From Kocuria sp. cx-455 (lineage in GTDB: Bacteria > Actinomycetota > Actinomycetes > Actinomycetales > Micrococcaceae): a stretch of 64,000 bases of DNA. The notes under the pieces were generated by a model. It was not told where the DNA came from. It saw only the letters and a list, made by a program, of their open reading frames with translations, and made no database searches. Position numbers and translations under genes: made by a program. This document shows, in pieces, positions 17,099-26,195 of the stretch (positions are counted from its first letter, which is position 1; each line of letters starts with the position of its first letter). Location of the stretch: NCBI RefSeq assembly GCF_014698015.1, contig NZ_JACXBS010000002.1, positions 186,001 to 250,000 of the forward strand, in the 5' to 3' direction.

Positions 17099-20000
17099 AT
17101 GCAGATGCAGCAGGAGACCCCCTGGCGGATTCTTCCACCGCGCACCACTACGGGGAGCGGCCGGGAGTTCATCCCGGATGCCCACCAGCGGGCCGTGATC
17201 GAGCTGGAACCGGGGCACGGACCGGTTCTCGTGCTGGGTGCTCCGGGAACCGGGCGATCGAGCACGGTCGTGGAATGCGTGGTGCATCGGCTGGCGGCGG
17301 GCTCGGACCCGCAGTCGCTCCTGGTGCTGGCACCGACTCGAACTCAGGCCGCGGAGCTGCGCGATGCCATCAGCGAACGGGCGGCAGCGACCATCAGCAC
17401 GCCACTCGTTAGGGCCTGGCAGGCGTACGCGTTCGACCTGCTGCGTCGCGCCCATGGGCGAGGGTTGCTACCCGGTGTCGTCGAAGCACCGGTGCTGCTG
17501 TCGGGGCCCGAACAGGATGCATTCATCGCTGACATGATGCGCGGACACACAGCGGGACACGGGACAGGAATGGTGTGGCCGCCGGACTTGGATCGAGCCC
17601 TGCAAACCCGCGGATTCAGGGGGCAACTGCGCGAACTCTTCGACCGCATGAACGAATATCGCATGTCCCCGGAACAACTGGCCCGGTGGGCAGAACCTCT
17701 GGGGCACCCGGAATGGCGCACGGCCGCGGCCTTCCGCGCCGAGTACCAGCAAGTGCGTGCGCTGCGCATGCCCAATGCCTTCGACCCGTCCGCGCTCGTG
17801 GACCGGGCCGCCAGGGTACTCGAGGAGAACCCCGAGTTCCTCCAGGAAGAACGTACGCGATTGGCCGTGGTTCTCGTCGACGATCTCCAGGAGGCCACGC
17901 CATCCGTTCACCGCATGATCGGTGTGCTGACCCGCGGGGCGGATGCCATCTACACCGCCAATCCGGATACCACCGTGCAAGGATTCCGAGGGGCCCGGCC
18001 GGACCTGCTGCGGACCCTTCAGGACCGAGTCGGGACGGAACGGACGCCCCTGCAGCCGATGTCCCTGGAGCTCACGCACAGGCTTCCCGCGACCATTAAT
18101 GAATCGTGGCAGCGCGTCTCCCGGGCCATCTCCGTGGTGGCGGGGGCCCGGACCAACCGAGCACCGCAGTCGTCGGGGGAGGACCCTGGATCGGTACGTG
18201 CGGTGGTGTTCGACTCGCCCACGGCTCAGGCCCGATGGTGCGCGGATCATTTCCTGCGGCTGCATGTGTTGCGGGGCGTGCCCTACCGGGAGATGGCGGT
18301 GATCGTGCGCAGCGGTTCCCAGCTGGCCTCATTGACGCGGCAGTTGGCATCCCTGGGCGTCCCCACCACATCCTCCGCCGCGGAAACCCCGCTTCGTGAG
18401 GAACCGGCCGTGATTCCCCTGCTCAATGCACTGCGGTTGCTCCTGGATGCGGAGCAAGCAGGCGCCCAGCCGGATACCGATGAACCCCAGGACACAGCGG
18501 CCGGCGATGAGCGGCCACGGTTGCTCACCGCAGAAGCCGCCGTGGCATTACTGACATCGCGGCTGGGGGGCGCAACCCCCATGGACGTGCGTCGCATCCG
18601 GCAGCGGCTGCGCGTCCATGAGCTCAGCAGCGGCGGTGGCCGTACCAGTGACACCCTGCTGGTCGAGGCGTTGACCCACGGCGTGCTGCTCGAGGCCGCC
18701 GGAGTGCGATCGGGCCCGGCCCACCGGATTGCGGACATGTTGCAGGCGGGCCAGGAGGCTTTGGCCGTACCCGGCGCCACCGCCGAATCAGTGTTGTGGG
18801 CGCTCTGGGATGCGTCCGGGGTGGCCGAGCTGTGGCGGCGACGGGCCGTTTCGGGCGGCGCGGACTCGGTGCGAGCCGATCGCGATCTGGACGCTGTGGT
18901 GGGCCTCTTCGAGTCCGCCGAGCGTTTCGTGGACCAGGTTCCCGGCGCCACCGCTCAAGCCTTCATGGACTACATGGAGCACCAGGAACTGCCCATGGAC
19001 ACCTTGGCCGCTCGCGCCCCGGCCGAGGACAATGTATCGATCATGACTCCGGCGGGATCCGCGGGCCGGCAGTGGCAGCACGTGGTCGTGGCCGGGGTGC
19101 AGCAGGGCGTGTGGCCCAACACGACCCTGCGTGGCCAGCTGCTCGGAACCGACGTCCTCACCGATGCCCTGGACTTCGGGGTGGAGCAAGCCGCGCGGAT
19201 CGGGCCACTGGATCGGCTGCGCCAAGTGCGCTTCGACGAACTGCGTCAGTTCGCCACCGCGGTGTCACGCGCGAGCTGCTCGCTCGTCGTCTCGGCGGTC
19301 TCCAATCAGGACGAGCAGCCATCCGAACTGCTGGACCTGGTGGCCTCCGGATGGGGCGGTGGGGACTCGAGCATCGAGCTGGAACACCTGGCTGCTCCCG
19401 TGCCACTGACCTTGCGCCAACTGACCGGTTCGCTGCGACGCACGGTTTTCGCGGCGGATGAGGCGCCCGAATTGGGGGAGGCGGCGGCACGATTGCTGCA
19501 TGAGTTCACAGCGCTGTCCGACCCCGTGCGCGGGGCGGATCCGCATGAATGGTGGGGCTGGGCGCCGCTCAGCAGTGATGAGCCCCTGTTCGCTTCGCAC
19601 GAGCCCATCCCGGTGTCACCCTCCAAGATCGAAACCATTCACCGCTCGCCCCTGGACTGGTTCGTGAGCGAGGTCAAGGCGGAGGAGGTCACCGACTTCA
19701 GCCGCAGCCTGGGAACGCTCGTGCACGATATTGCCGAAACCATGCCGGATGCTCCGAGCACGGAGCTGATTGCCGAGCTGCGCCGCCGGTGGCCGGGCCT
19801 GGGCATGCCACCCGGGTGGGTCACCGATACCGAGTTGGAACGTGCGGAGGCCATGCTGAGCAAGTTCGCGGAGTACGTGATCAATGCGCGCAAGGACGAC
19901 GGGCGCGAGTTGGTCGGAGTCGAGGGCAGCTTCCATGTGCTGGTGCGGGGCGACGCGCGGGATGCTCTGTTGCGCGGTCGGGTGGACCGGCTCGAGGTCG

Positions 20001-20494
20001 ATGCCCACGGCCATCACGTGGTGGTCGATCTCAAGACCGGGAAGGCCCAACCGGCGGGACAGAAGATCGAGAATCATCCGCAGCTGGGCGCCTACCAAGT
20101 CGCGCTGCAAGCCGGGGCGGGCGAGCAGATGCGGCGCGAGGTCGAGACCAGGAACAAGGCCGCGGCCGTCGGTGAGGATTCGGAGGCAGCGGTACGGCAA
20201 GCCGCCTCCGAGCCCATTGAACTTCCCCAGGGAACCGTCATGGCCCAACCGGGCGGAGCGCTCCTGGTGCAACTGGGAACGAGTACCAAGAAGGTGAGTA
20301 CCCAACATCAACCGCCCCTGGACCCGGACCATGTCTGGGCCAGGGATCTCATTACGCGTGCCGCCGAGCTGGTCGCGGGAACGCGGTTCGAAGCACGCCA
20401 CGATTCGGAACACGGCTCCAATTTCGGTTTACGGTGCACCCTGCCCTGGGTGTGTCCGTTGTGCGCAGAAGGTCGACAGGTGAGCGAACAATGA
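17099..20494 (+). CDS. adnA: AdnA-like helicase-nuclease subunit
   Basis: A 1131-residue UvrD/Rep-type helicase fused to a C-terminal PD-(D/E)XK nuclease, the architecture of actinobacterial AdnA. AdnAB resects double-strand DNA breaks. The N-terminal motor looks damaged: Walker A reads GAPGTGRS with Arg in place of the catalytic Lys, and Walker B reads LVDDLQ rather than DEFQ. The nuclease looks intact, with LRGRVDRLEVD, VVDLKTGK and QLGAYQVAL near residues 960-1005. A Cys-containing tail (CTLPWVCPLCAEGRQ) ends the protein. This matches the known asymmetry in which AdnB is the main motor. It overlaps adnB by 4 nt (ATGA). Mycobacterial Rv3202c is the equivalent I recall. Confidence 0.88.
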   Translation: MQMQQETPWRILPPRTTTGSGREFIPDAHQRAVIELEPGHGPVLVLGAPGTGRSSTVVECVVHRLAAGSDPQSLLVLAPTRTQAAELRDAISERAAATISTPLVRAWQAYAFDLLRRAHGRGLLPGVVEAPVLLSGPEQDAFIADMMRGHTAGHGTGMVWPPDLDRALQTRGFRGQLRELFDRMNEYRMSPEQLARWAEPLGHPEWRTAAAFRAEYQQVRALRMPNAFDPSALVDRAARVLEENPEFLQEERTRLAVVLVDDLQEATPSVHRMIGVLTRGADAIYTANPDTTVQGFRGARPDLLRTLQDRVGTERTPLQPMSLELTHRLPATINESWQRVSRAISVVAGARTNRAPQSSGEDPGSVRAVVFDSPTAQARWCADHFLRLHVLRGVPYREMAVIVRSGSQLASLTRQLASLGVPTTSSAAETPLREEPAVIPLLNALRLLLDAEQAGAQPDTDEPQDTAAGDERPRLLTAEAAVALLTSRLGGATPMDVRRIRQRLRVHELSSGGGRTSDTLLVEALTHGVLLEAAGVRSGPAHRIADMLQAGQEALAVPGATAESVLWALWDASGVAELWRRRAVSGGADSVRADRDLDAVVGLFESAERFVDQVPGATAQAFMDYMEHQELPMDTLAARAPAEDNVSIMTPAGSAGRQWQHVVVAGVQQGVWPNTTLRGQLLGTDVLTDALDFGVEQAARIGPLDRLRQVRFDELRQFATAVSRASCSLVVSAVSNQDEQPSELLDLVASGWGGGDSSIELEHLAAPVPLTLRQLTGSLRRTVFAADEAPELGEAAARLLHEFTALSDPVRGADPHEWWGWAPLSSDEPLFASHEPIPVSPSKIETIHRSPLDWFVSEVKAEEVTDFSRSLGTLVHDIAETMPDAPSTELIAELRRRWPGLGMPPGWVTDTELERAEAMLSKFAEYVINARKDDGRELVGVEGSFHVLVRGDARDALLRGRVDRLEVDAHGHHVVVDLKTGKAQPAGQKIENHPQLGAYQVALQAGAGEQMRREVETRNKAAAVGEDSEAAVRQAASEPIELPQGTVMAQPGGALLVQLGTSTKKVSTQHQPPLDPDHVWARDLITRAAELVAGTRFEARHDSEHGSNFGLRCTLPWVCPLCAEGRQVSEQ

Positions 20495-23400
20495 CCACCC
20501 CCCAGTACTCTCCCTTCGACATTGCCGAGGCCCTGGGGGATTTCCCCCCCACGCAGCAGCAGGCCGAAGTCATTTCCGCTCCGCTGACGCCGCGACTCGT
20601 GGTGGCCGGAGCGGGGTCCGGGAAGACCACCACCATGTCCGACCGCGTGGCGTGGTTGGTGGCCAACGGTCTCGTGGAACCGGAACAGATCCTGGGCGTG
20701 ACCTTCACCCGCAAGGCCGCCGGTGAATTGGCCGAGCGGATCCAAAGCAAACTGCGGGGGCTGCGCCGCGCGGGGCTGCTGGGTGCGGACGCGCAGTTGG
20801 CCACGGACCCGCATCACTCATCCGTTGCACCCGAGCCCGGTGCCACAGAGGATCCTGCGGTGCCGCAGGAGCCCACAGTGAGCACCTACCATTCCTACGC
20901 GAACTCGCTCGTGCGCAGCTACGGACTGCGCCTGGGCGTCGAAGCGGACACCGTGTTGCTGGGGCAGGCGCAAGCATGGCAACTGGCGCACCGTCTCGTG
21001 GAGAGCTGGGACGGGCCGCTGCCGGAGAGCATGCCCGCCGTCTCCACGCTCACCACCGGACTGATGAGTCTGGCCTCGGAGTCCTCCGAGCATCTGGTCT
21101 CTACGGCCCGTGTGGGTCAGTGGGCCCATCAGTTCCGAATGAGTTGCGCGGACGTCCCACCCGTGGGACGGAAGAAAAGCATCGGCAAGCCGGCCCAGGA
21201 CGCCCTCAAACGTCTGGAAACCACGGAACTGCTCGCGCAGCTGGTTGAGCAGTTCCAGAGTGCCAAGGCCTACGAGTCCGCTTTGGACTACGGTGACCTC
21301 TTGGCGCTCGCGGCAGAGATTGTCACCGTCGATCCTCGAGCGTGCGCCACCGAGCGTGACCGGTTCAAGGTCGTCCTGCTGGACGAATTCCAGGACACCT
21401 CCCACGCCCAGCTCAAATTGTTCTCCGAGCTGTTCGGTCAGGGGCACTGTGTCATGGCCGTGGGTGATCCACAGCAGTCCATTTACGGGTTCCGCGGGGC
21501 GTCGGCGGGACAACTCTTCAGCTTTGTCGAGAACTTCCCGCGCAGTCATGGCCAAGACGCGGAACCGGCAGCGTTTGCGGATTCGAGTTTCCTCACCGTC
21601 GCGTGGCGGAACTGCCGATCGGTCCTGGAGGTCGCCAACCGAATTGCCGCGCCCCTGCGGACGCCTCCGCAATGGAACCGCTCCGCGAGTGCCTTGCAGG
21701 TTCCCCCGCTCGATGCCTCCCCCCAAGCCTCGGTGGGGTCCGTGCGGGTCAGCCGCTACATCACGGACTCGGATGAGGCCCGGGCCACGGCGCGGGCCAT
21801 AGCCGACCAGCGCAAAGCACACGAGGGCCAGCCGCTGGAGGAGATGCCCACCATGGCGGTCCTGTGCCGAAAACGGGCGCAGTTCGAACCGATCCGCTTG
21901 GAACTCGAGGCCATGGACGTGCCCTACGAGGTGGTCGGGCTGGGCGGGTTGCTCAGCACCCCGGAGGTCGCCGACATCGTGGCAACGCTCTACGTCCTGA
22001 CCGATCCGGGTCGCTCCGATGCTCTGGCCCGGTTGTTGGCGGGCGCTCGCTGGCGCATTGGTCCCAAGGACCTCGCCGCGCTGGGGGACTGGGCGGGCCA
22101 TCTTGAAAAATCCCGCTCGCGCGCCGCCGCTGCCCGGGGCACCGAGCTCTCCGCGGAAGAGCTCTCCCAGCTACCCGCGGAAGACCCCGGGGAGGCCGTG
22201 GTGGAAGGGGACATCGTGGACCGGGCCAGTCTGATCGAGGCCATCGAGACGTTGCCGTCGGACACCTGGGTGTCCCATCGTGGTCGTTCCATCAGCGCCC
22301 AAGCCCTGGGCCGGATGCGGCAGTTGGGTTCCGAGTTCACTCACTTGCGGTCGGCACTCGGGGACGAACTCACCTCCGTGCTCCACGAGGTGGAAACGAC
22401 CCTCGGTCTGGACGTGGAGCTGGCTGCGACCCCCGGCAAGACGCCCGCCCAAGCGCGAAAGAACATCGACAGCTTTTACGACCAAGCCGTCCAGTTCAGC
22501 GCGACCACTCGCACGCACGACGTCGCAACGTTCCTCTCCTGGCTCGAAGCTGCCGCGCATGAGGAGAACGGGCTGGACCTGCCGCCCGAGGAAACCCGTC
22601 ACGACGCCGTCCAACTGCTCACCGTGCACGCAGCCAAGGGCCTGGAATGGGATCACGTGTACGTGCCGGGCATGAACCAGGGGGACTTCCCGTCCAAGCG
22701 AAAGTCGGCGTGGACCGGGGACGCCTCCAAACTGCCCTGGCCGCTGCGCGGCGATGCCCAGCAATTGCCGCAATGGGATGCTGATCCCACGGACGTGGAG
22801 ACGTTCAAGGAATCCTTTGAACTCTTCCTGGAAGACGCGGGCGCGCACGACGAAGCCGAAGAACGCCGCCTGGCTTACGTGGCGTGCACGCGAGCCAAGA
22901 CACTGCTCGAGCTCTCGTGCTCCACGTTCCGCGGTACCGCGAAGACGGCACATGAGCCGTCGGTCTTCCTGGACACTGTGCGGGCCATGACGGAGGAGTC
23001 CCATCCCGGAGTGGAGCTGGGGGAGTGGGCACAGGTGGAGCCGGCCACCGAGAATCCTCAGGCGGACACGGTGGTGAGCGCACTGTGGCCGTACGACCCC
23101 TTGGAAGGCCCGGAGATCATTCGGAAGGAGCGCTCCGTGGACGGTCGAGAAACGGTCACGGTCTCGACACCGGTGCACAGCGGGCGGCGTGAACGCATGG
23201 ACCGCGCCGCGCGCGCGGTGCAGGCCGGTGGCTTCGACACCACCGGCGAGCTCACCGCGGAACATCTCGAAGAGGGTGAACACGGCGCAACGATCAAGCG
23301 CTGGCGGCGAGAGGCGGAACTTCTGCTGGCCAAGCGCAATGCGGTGGAGCAGCGCAACACCGTGCACATGCCGTCCCACGTGTCCGCGTCGGCGTTGGTG

Positions 23401-23967
23401 GCCATGGACACCAACCCTGAAGCGTTCATCATGGAACTGCGCCGCCCCATGCCCGCCCGCCCCGGTTCTGCTGCTCGCGCCGGTACCACGTTCCACACGT
23501 GGGTCGAGAACTTCTTCGGAGATTCGGCGATCTTCGACATGGACGAATTGCCCGGCGCGGATGATTACGTGGATGAAGAGCTCGACCTGCCCGGGCTGGC
23601 CGAAACATTCAAGAACAGTCAGTGGGCAAGCCGTCAGCCGTATGCCGTCGAGTTGCCCGTGGAGACGCCGGTGGGTTCGGTGACCGTCCGTGGTCGCATC
23701 GACGCCGTCTTCCGTACCGACTCGGGTGGCTGGGAACTCATTGACTGGAAAACCGGGCGGGTGCCCCAGGGTAAGGACCTGCGCCGTAAATCAGGGCAGC
23801 TTGCGCTCTACCGCCTGGCCTTCGCGCGGTTGCACAATCTGGACCTGACGGATGTTTCCGCCGCGTTCTACTACGTGAGCGAGGACAAGGAAATCCGCCC
23901 GCACGATCTCGCGACCGATAAGGAACTGGAGGCCATTGTCGAATCGATGTACTCGGTGCACGGCTGA
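20491..23967 (+). CDS. adnB: AdnB-like helicase-nuclease subunit
   Basis: A 1158-residue UvrD-type helicase with a C-terminal PD-(D/E)XK nuclease, partner of the upstream AdnA-like protein. The motor is intact: Walker A GAGSGKTTT, VTFTRKAAGE, Walker B LLDEFQDTSH, GDPQQSIYGFRGA, LTVHAAKGLEWD and YVACTRAKT. The nuclease has VRGRIDAVF, LIDWKTGR and GQLALYRLAF near the end. The complex would bind DNA ends, move along DNA using the AdnB ATPase and cut both strands during break resection. ATG at 20491 overlaps the adnA stop. It is convergent with the phosphotransferase-like gene. Confidence 0.9.
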   Translation: MTTPQYSPFDIAEALGDFPPTQQQAEVISAPLTPRLVVAGAGSGKTTTMSDRVAWLVANGLVEPEQILGVTFTRKAAGELAERIQSKLRGLRRAGLLGADAQLATDPHHSSVAPEPGATEDPAVPQEPTVSTYHSYANSLVRSYGLRLGVEADTVLLGQAQAWQLAHRLVESWDGPLPESMPAVSTLTTGLMSLASESSEHLVSTARVGQWAHQFRMSCADVPPVGRKKSIGKPAQDALKRLETTELLAQLVEQFQSAKAYESALDYGDLLALAAEIVTVDPRACATERDRFKVVLLDEFQDTSHAQLKLFSELFGQGHCVMAVGDPQQSIYGFRGASAGQLFSFVENFPRSHGQDAEPAAFADSSFLTVAWRNCRSVLEVANRIAAPLRTPPQWNRSASALQVPPLDASPQASVGSVRVSRYITDSDEARATARAIADQRKAHEGQPLEEMPTMAVLCRKRAQFEPIRLELEAMDVPYEVVGLGGLLSTPEVADIVATLYVLTDPGRSDALARLLAGARWRIGPKDLAALGDWAGHLEKSRSRAAAARGTELSAEELSQLPAEDPGEAVVEGDIVDRASLIEAIETLPSDTWVSHRGRSISAQALGRMRQLGSEFTHLRSALGDELTSVLHEVETTLGLDVELAATPGKTPAQARKNIDSFYDQAVQFSATTRTHDVATFLSWLEAAAHEENGLDLPPEETRHDAVQLLTVHAAKGLEWDHVYVPGMNQGDFPSKRKSAWTGDASKLPWPLRGDAQQLPQWDADPTDVETFKESFELFLEDAGAHDEAEERRLAYVACTRAKTLLELSCSTFRGTAKTAHEPSVFLDTVRAMTEESHPGVELGEWAQVEPATENPQADTVVSALWPYDPLEGPEIIRKERSVDGRETVTVSTPVHSGRRERMDRAARAVQAGGFDTTGELTAEHLEEGEHGATIKRWRREAELLLAKRNAVEQRNTVHMPSHVSASALVAMDTNPEAFIMELRRPMPARPGSAARAGTTFHTWVENFFGDSAIFDMDELPGADDYVDEELDLPGLAETFKNSQWASRQPYAVELPVETPVGSVTVRGRIDAVFRTDSGGWELIDWKTGRVPQGKDLRRKSGQLALYRLAFARLHNLDLTDVSAAFYYVSEDKEIRPHDLATDKELEAIVESMYSVHG

Positions 23968-24021
23968 GCCGGCCCACCCATCGGGTGCCCCACGCGCCCG
24001 AGCGTGCGTGGCGCGTAGGAG

Positions 24022-25113
24022 TTATTCCACGGGACGCACAGCGGAGGAGTCCGTGGACCCGGACCGCCCGGGCGCGGACCCTTCCGGGCCCGACTGCTCC
24101 TCGGGCTCCGCGGCGGGCGGCTCCGGGATCACCCCGGGCGCAGGGGAGCCGGTGCGTTCCACGTCCAGGGCCAGGGTGTTGAGCATCCGTTCGGCGTCCT
24201 TGATCATGGTTTCGACGCCGCGGTCCACCCCGCGCACCAGCCACTCGGCCAAAGCGAATTCTGCGGACAGGTGCGCCCGACGTAGCAAATGCCGGTCGGG
24301 CGGCTGAACCGCGGCCACCGAGTACGTCTCCAGCGCCGTGTCCGCGAACTGTGAGTTCGCCATGCCCACGAGCCACGCGAAATCCACGGCGGGGTCACCC
24401 ACGTGCAGATCGCTCCACCCGGTCAAGGCACCCAGCGCGCCCTCGTGCACGATCACGTTGTCCTCGTGGAGATCACCGTGCACCACGCGGGTCGAAAACC
24501 GCCACAGCGTGGTGTCCTCGAGCGCTTGTTCCCAGCGGCGCAACAACTGGCCGGGGATCCGGCCGGTTGCGGCGGCGCGGTCCAGATCGTGGAGCATGCG
24601 GCTGCGGCACTGCTCGGCGCTGTAGGCGGGCAGATCGGCGTCCATGACCAGGGCGCGGGGAAGTGAATGGACGGCCGCGAGTGCCCGGCCAACCTGGACG
24701 GCCAGGGGAGCACGGGGTTCTGCGCTGGGTGCGGGCGCACGCGAAGGCGCCACGGGATTCTCGTTCTGCCGGGACATCTCACCGAGGGTGAGCGTGGTGC
24801 CGGGCAGGTGGGAGTACACGAACGTGCGCAGCCCGGACTGCTCCACGGAACCGACCACGCTGGGCAGATGGAAGGGGAGGTGCGCGCGGACGGAGGGCGT
24901 AAAGGCTCCGAGGACCAGGTGTTCGGTCTCCAACCTGATGCTGGCCTCCGCATTGAGGGGGCTGCGAACACGCCACCGCTTGTACTGTGTGTCTTTGACC
25001 ACGCACGATCGGAAATCCGAGTTGTCGTCGGGAGAAGGACCGGTCGCTACCGGCGCGATTCCGGGCACCGCTGCGGCGGCAATGGCTGCGAGCATTTCGG
25101 GGGTCGTTCTCAC
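24022..25113 (-). CDS. Aminoglycoside/macrolide phosphotransferase-fold protein
   Basis: A protein of about 363 residues with the APH kinase fold. The catalytic loop VVHGDLHEDNVIV is intact. The following metal-binding motif, normally ending IDW or DFG, reads LTGWSDLHVGDPAVDFAW, so the usual magnesium-binding Asp is Gly. The C terminus is a Pro/Glu/Ser-rich tail of about 50 residues. The substrate is unknown; the antibiotic-kinase name reflects the fold only, and resistance should not be assumed. I chose GTG at 25113; GTG at 25122, ATG at 25095 and a frame open to 25170 are alternatives. It sits in opposite orientation between adnB and nudC. Confidence 0.72.
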   Translation of the reverse strand: MRTTPEMLAAIAAAAVPGIAPVATGPSPDDNSDFRSCVVKDTQYKRWRVRSPLNAEASIRLETEHLVLGAFTPSVRAHLPFHLPSVVGSVEQSGLRTFVYSHLPGTTLTLGEMSRQNENPVAPSRAPAPSAEPRAPLAVQVGRALAAVHSLPRALVMDADLPAYSAEQCRSRMLHDLDRAAATGRIPGQLLRRWEQALEDTTLWRFSTRVVHGDLHEDNVIVHEGALGALTGWSDLHVGDPAVDFAWLVGMANSQFADTALETYSVAAVQPPDRHLLRRAHLSAEFALAEWLVRGVDRGVETMIKDAERMLNTLALDVERTGSPAPGVIPEPPAAEPEEQSGPEGSAPGRSGSTDSSAVRPVE

Positions 25114-25195
25114 CTCATCCACACTACCGGCCGCGCCCTGAGCACGGGCACCACGGTTACCCACAGCCACCGGGGAGCTACCGGGACACGACGAC

Positions 25196-25201
25196 TACAG
25201 T
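25196..25201 (+). promoter_or_regulatory. Candidate -10 element for nudC (leaderless)
   Basis: TACAGT, with 6 nt between it and the nudC GTG start at 25208. This spacing would place the transcription start at or next to the start codon. No clear Shine-Dalgarno or -35 element is seen. Confidence 0.4.
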
Positions 25202-25207
25202 GGACGG

Positions 25208-26191
25208 GTGACTCCTTCCGAACCCAACACCTGGACACCTGACCACACCGTGCCGGGCCTGGACCCCGGGGACCTGCCGTTTGCGGCGTCGGCCTTCGAC
25301 CGCGACGCCGTGGACCGCGAACACTGCGACCTGCGCGCCGCGGCGGGTTCCGATCCGTCCGCGCGGGTGCTCGTCATGGTGGGCGGTGACGCGCCCGTGC
25401 GCGAAGGGCACCTTGTGCTCGAGGATTACGACGCCGCTCCCGCCGCGAGCGAGGACCCCGCCCACCCGGATGTCTACCTGGGCAGGTTGCACGGGGACGG
25501 CGCACCGGTGCTGCTGCGCAGTTTTGCGGCGGGCACGGAGGTCCTCGACCAGAGCGACGTCGTGCGGGCCGGGTTACGCACGTTGGGAACCGAACTCGAA
25601 CCGGAGGAAACATCCCTGCTGGTCACCGCGCAGTCGGTGGGCCTGTGGCACCGTGACCACCCGCGATGCCCGCGGTGCGGCACGGTGACCGAGGTGATTC
25701 GTTCCGGGTGGGCCCGGGAATGTCCCGAGGACCAGACACTGCATTTTCCTCGCACCGATCCCGCGGTCATCGTGGCCATCACCGACGGACATGAGGACCC
25801 GGAGCGCGAACGCATTCTGTTGGGCCGGTCCTCGCTGTGGGCCAGCAACCGGTACTCCACGCTGGCCGGATTCGTGGAACCCGGGGAGTCCGCGGAGCAA
25901 GCGGTGGTGCGCGAAATCTATGAGGAAGCCGGCATCGTGGTGGGATCGGTGCACTACCAGGGCTCGCAGCCGTGGCCGTTCCCCCGTTCGCTCATGCTCG
26001 GATTCCGAGCGGTCGCGCACACCATGGACTTCACGCCGGACGGTCAGGAAATCCTGGACTTGCGCTGGTTCACCCGCGCGGAATTGAAGGCCGCGGCGGT
26101 GGAGCGGACCATCGTGCTCCCCGGTCGGATCTCGATCGCTCACGCCCTGATCGTGAGCTGGTTGGGCGAGCCGCTACCGGAAGGTGCCTGA
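25208..26191 (+). CDS. nudC: NAD(+) diphosphatase / RNA de-NADding Nudix hydrolase
   Basis: A 327-residue NudC-type protein that cleaves NAD(H), and in studied relatives removes NAD caps from RNA. An N-terminal domain is followed by a zinc ribbon (CPRCGTVTE, then ECPEDQTLHFPR) at about residues 156-180. The Nudix box follows (GFVEPGESAEQAVVREIYEE and AG) at about 220-242, then the NudC hallmark SQPWPFPRSLM. The zinc ribbon shows only three Cys; a His or Asp may be the fourth ligand. Start is GTG at 25208. It precedes uvrD2 with a short overlap or gap, as in mycobacteria (Rv3199c/Rv3198c). Confidence 0.92.
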   Translation: MTPSEPNTWTPDHTVPGLDPGDLPFAASAFDRDAVDREHCDLRAAAGSDPSARVLVMVGGDAPVREGHLVLEDYDAAPAASEDPAHPDVYLGRLHGDGAPVLLRSFAAGTEVLDQSDVVRAGLRTLGTELEPEETSLLVTAQSVGLWHRDHPRCPRCGTVTEVIRSGWARECPEDQTLHFPRTDPAVIVAITDGHEDPERERILLGRSSLWASNRYSTLAGFVEPGESAEQAVVREIYEEAGIVVGSVHYQGSQPWPFPRSLMLGFRAVAHTMDFTPDGQEILDLRWFTRAELKAAAVERTIVLPGRISIAHALIVSWLGEPLPEGA

Positions 26192-26195
26192 GCCG

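Noticed and set aside
20818-23496. Long minus-strand frames opposite adnB
   Set aside because: No domains; the plus strand encodes a full helicase-nuclease with all motifs.
24022-25113. Macrolide or aminoglycoside resistance gene
   Set aside because: Only the kinase fold supports this, a metal-binding residue is changed, and it lies in a conserved housekeeping neighbourhood; resistance is not supported.
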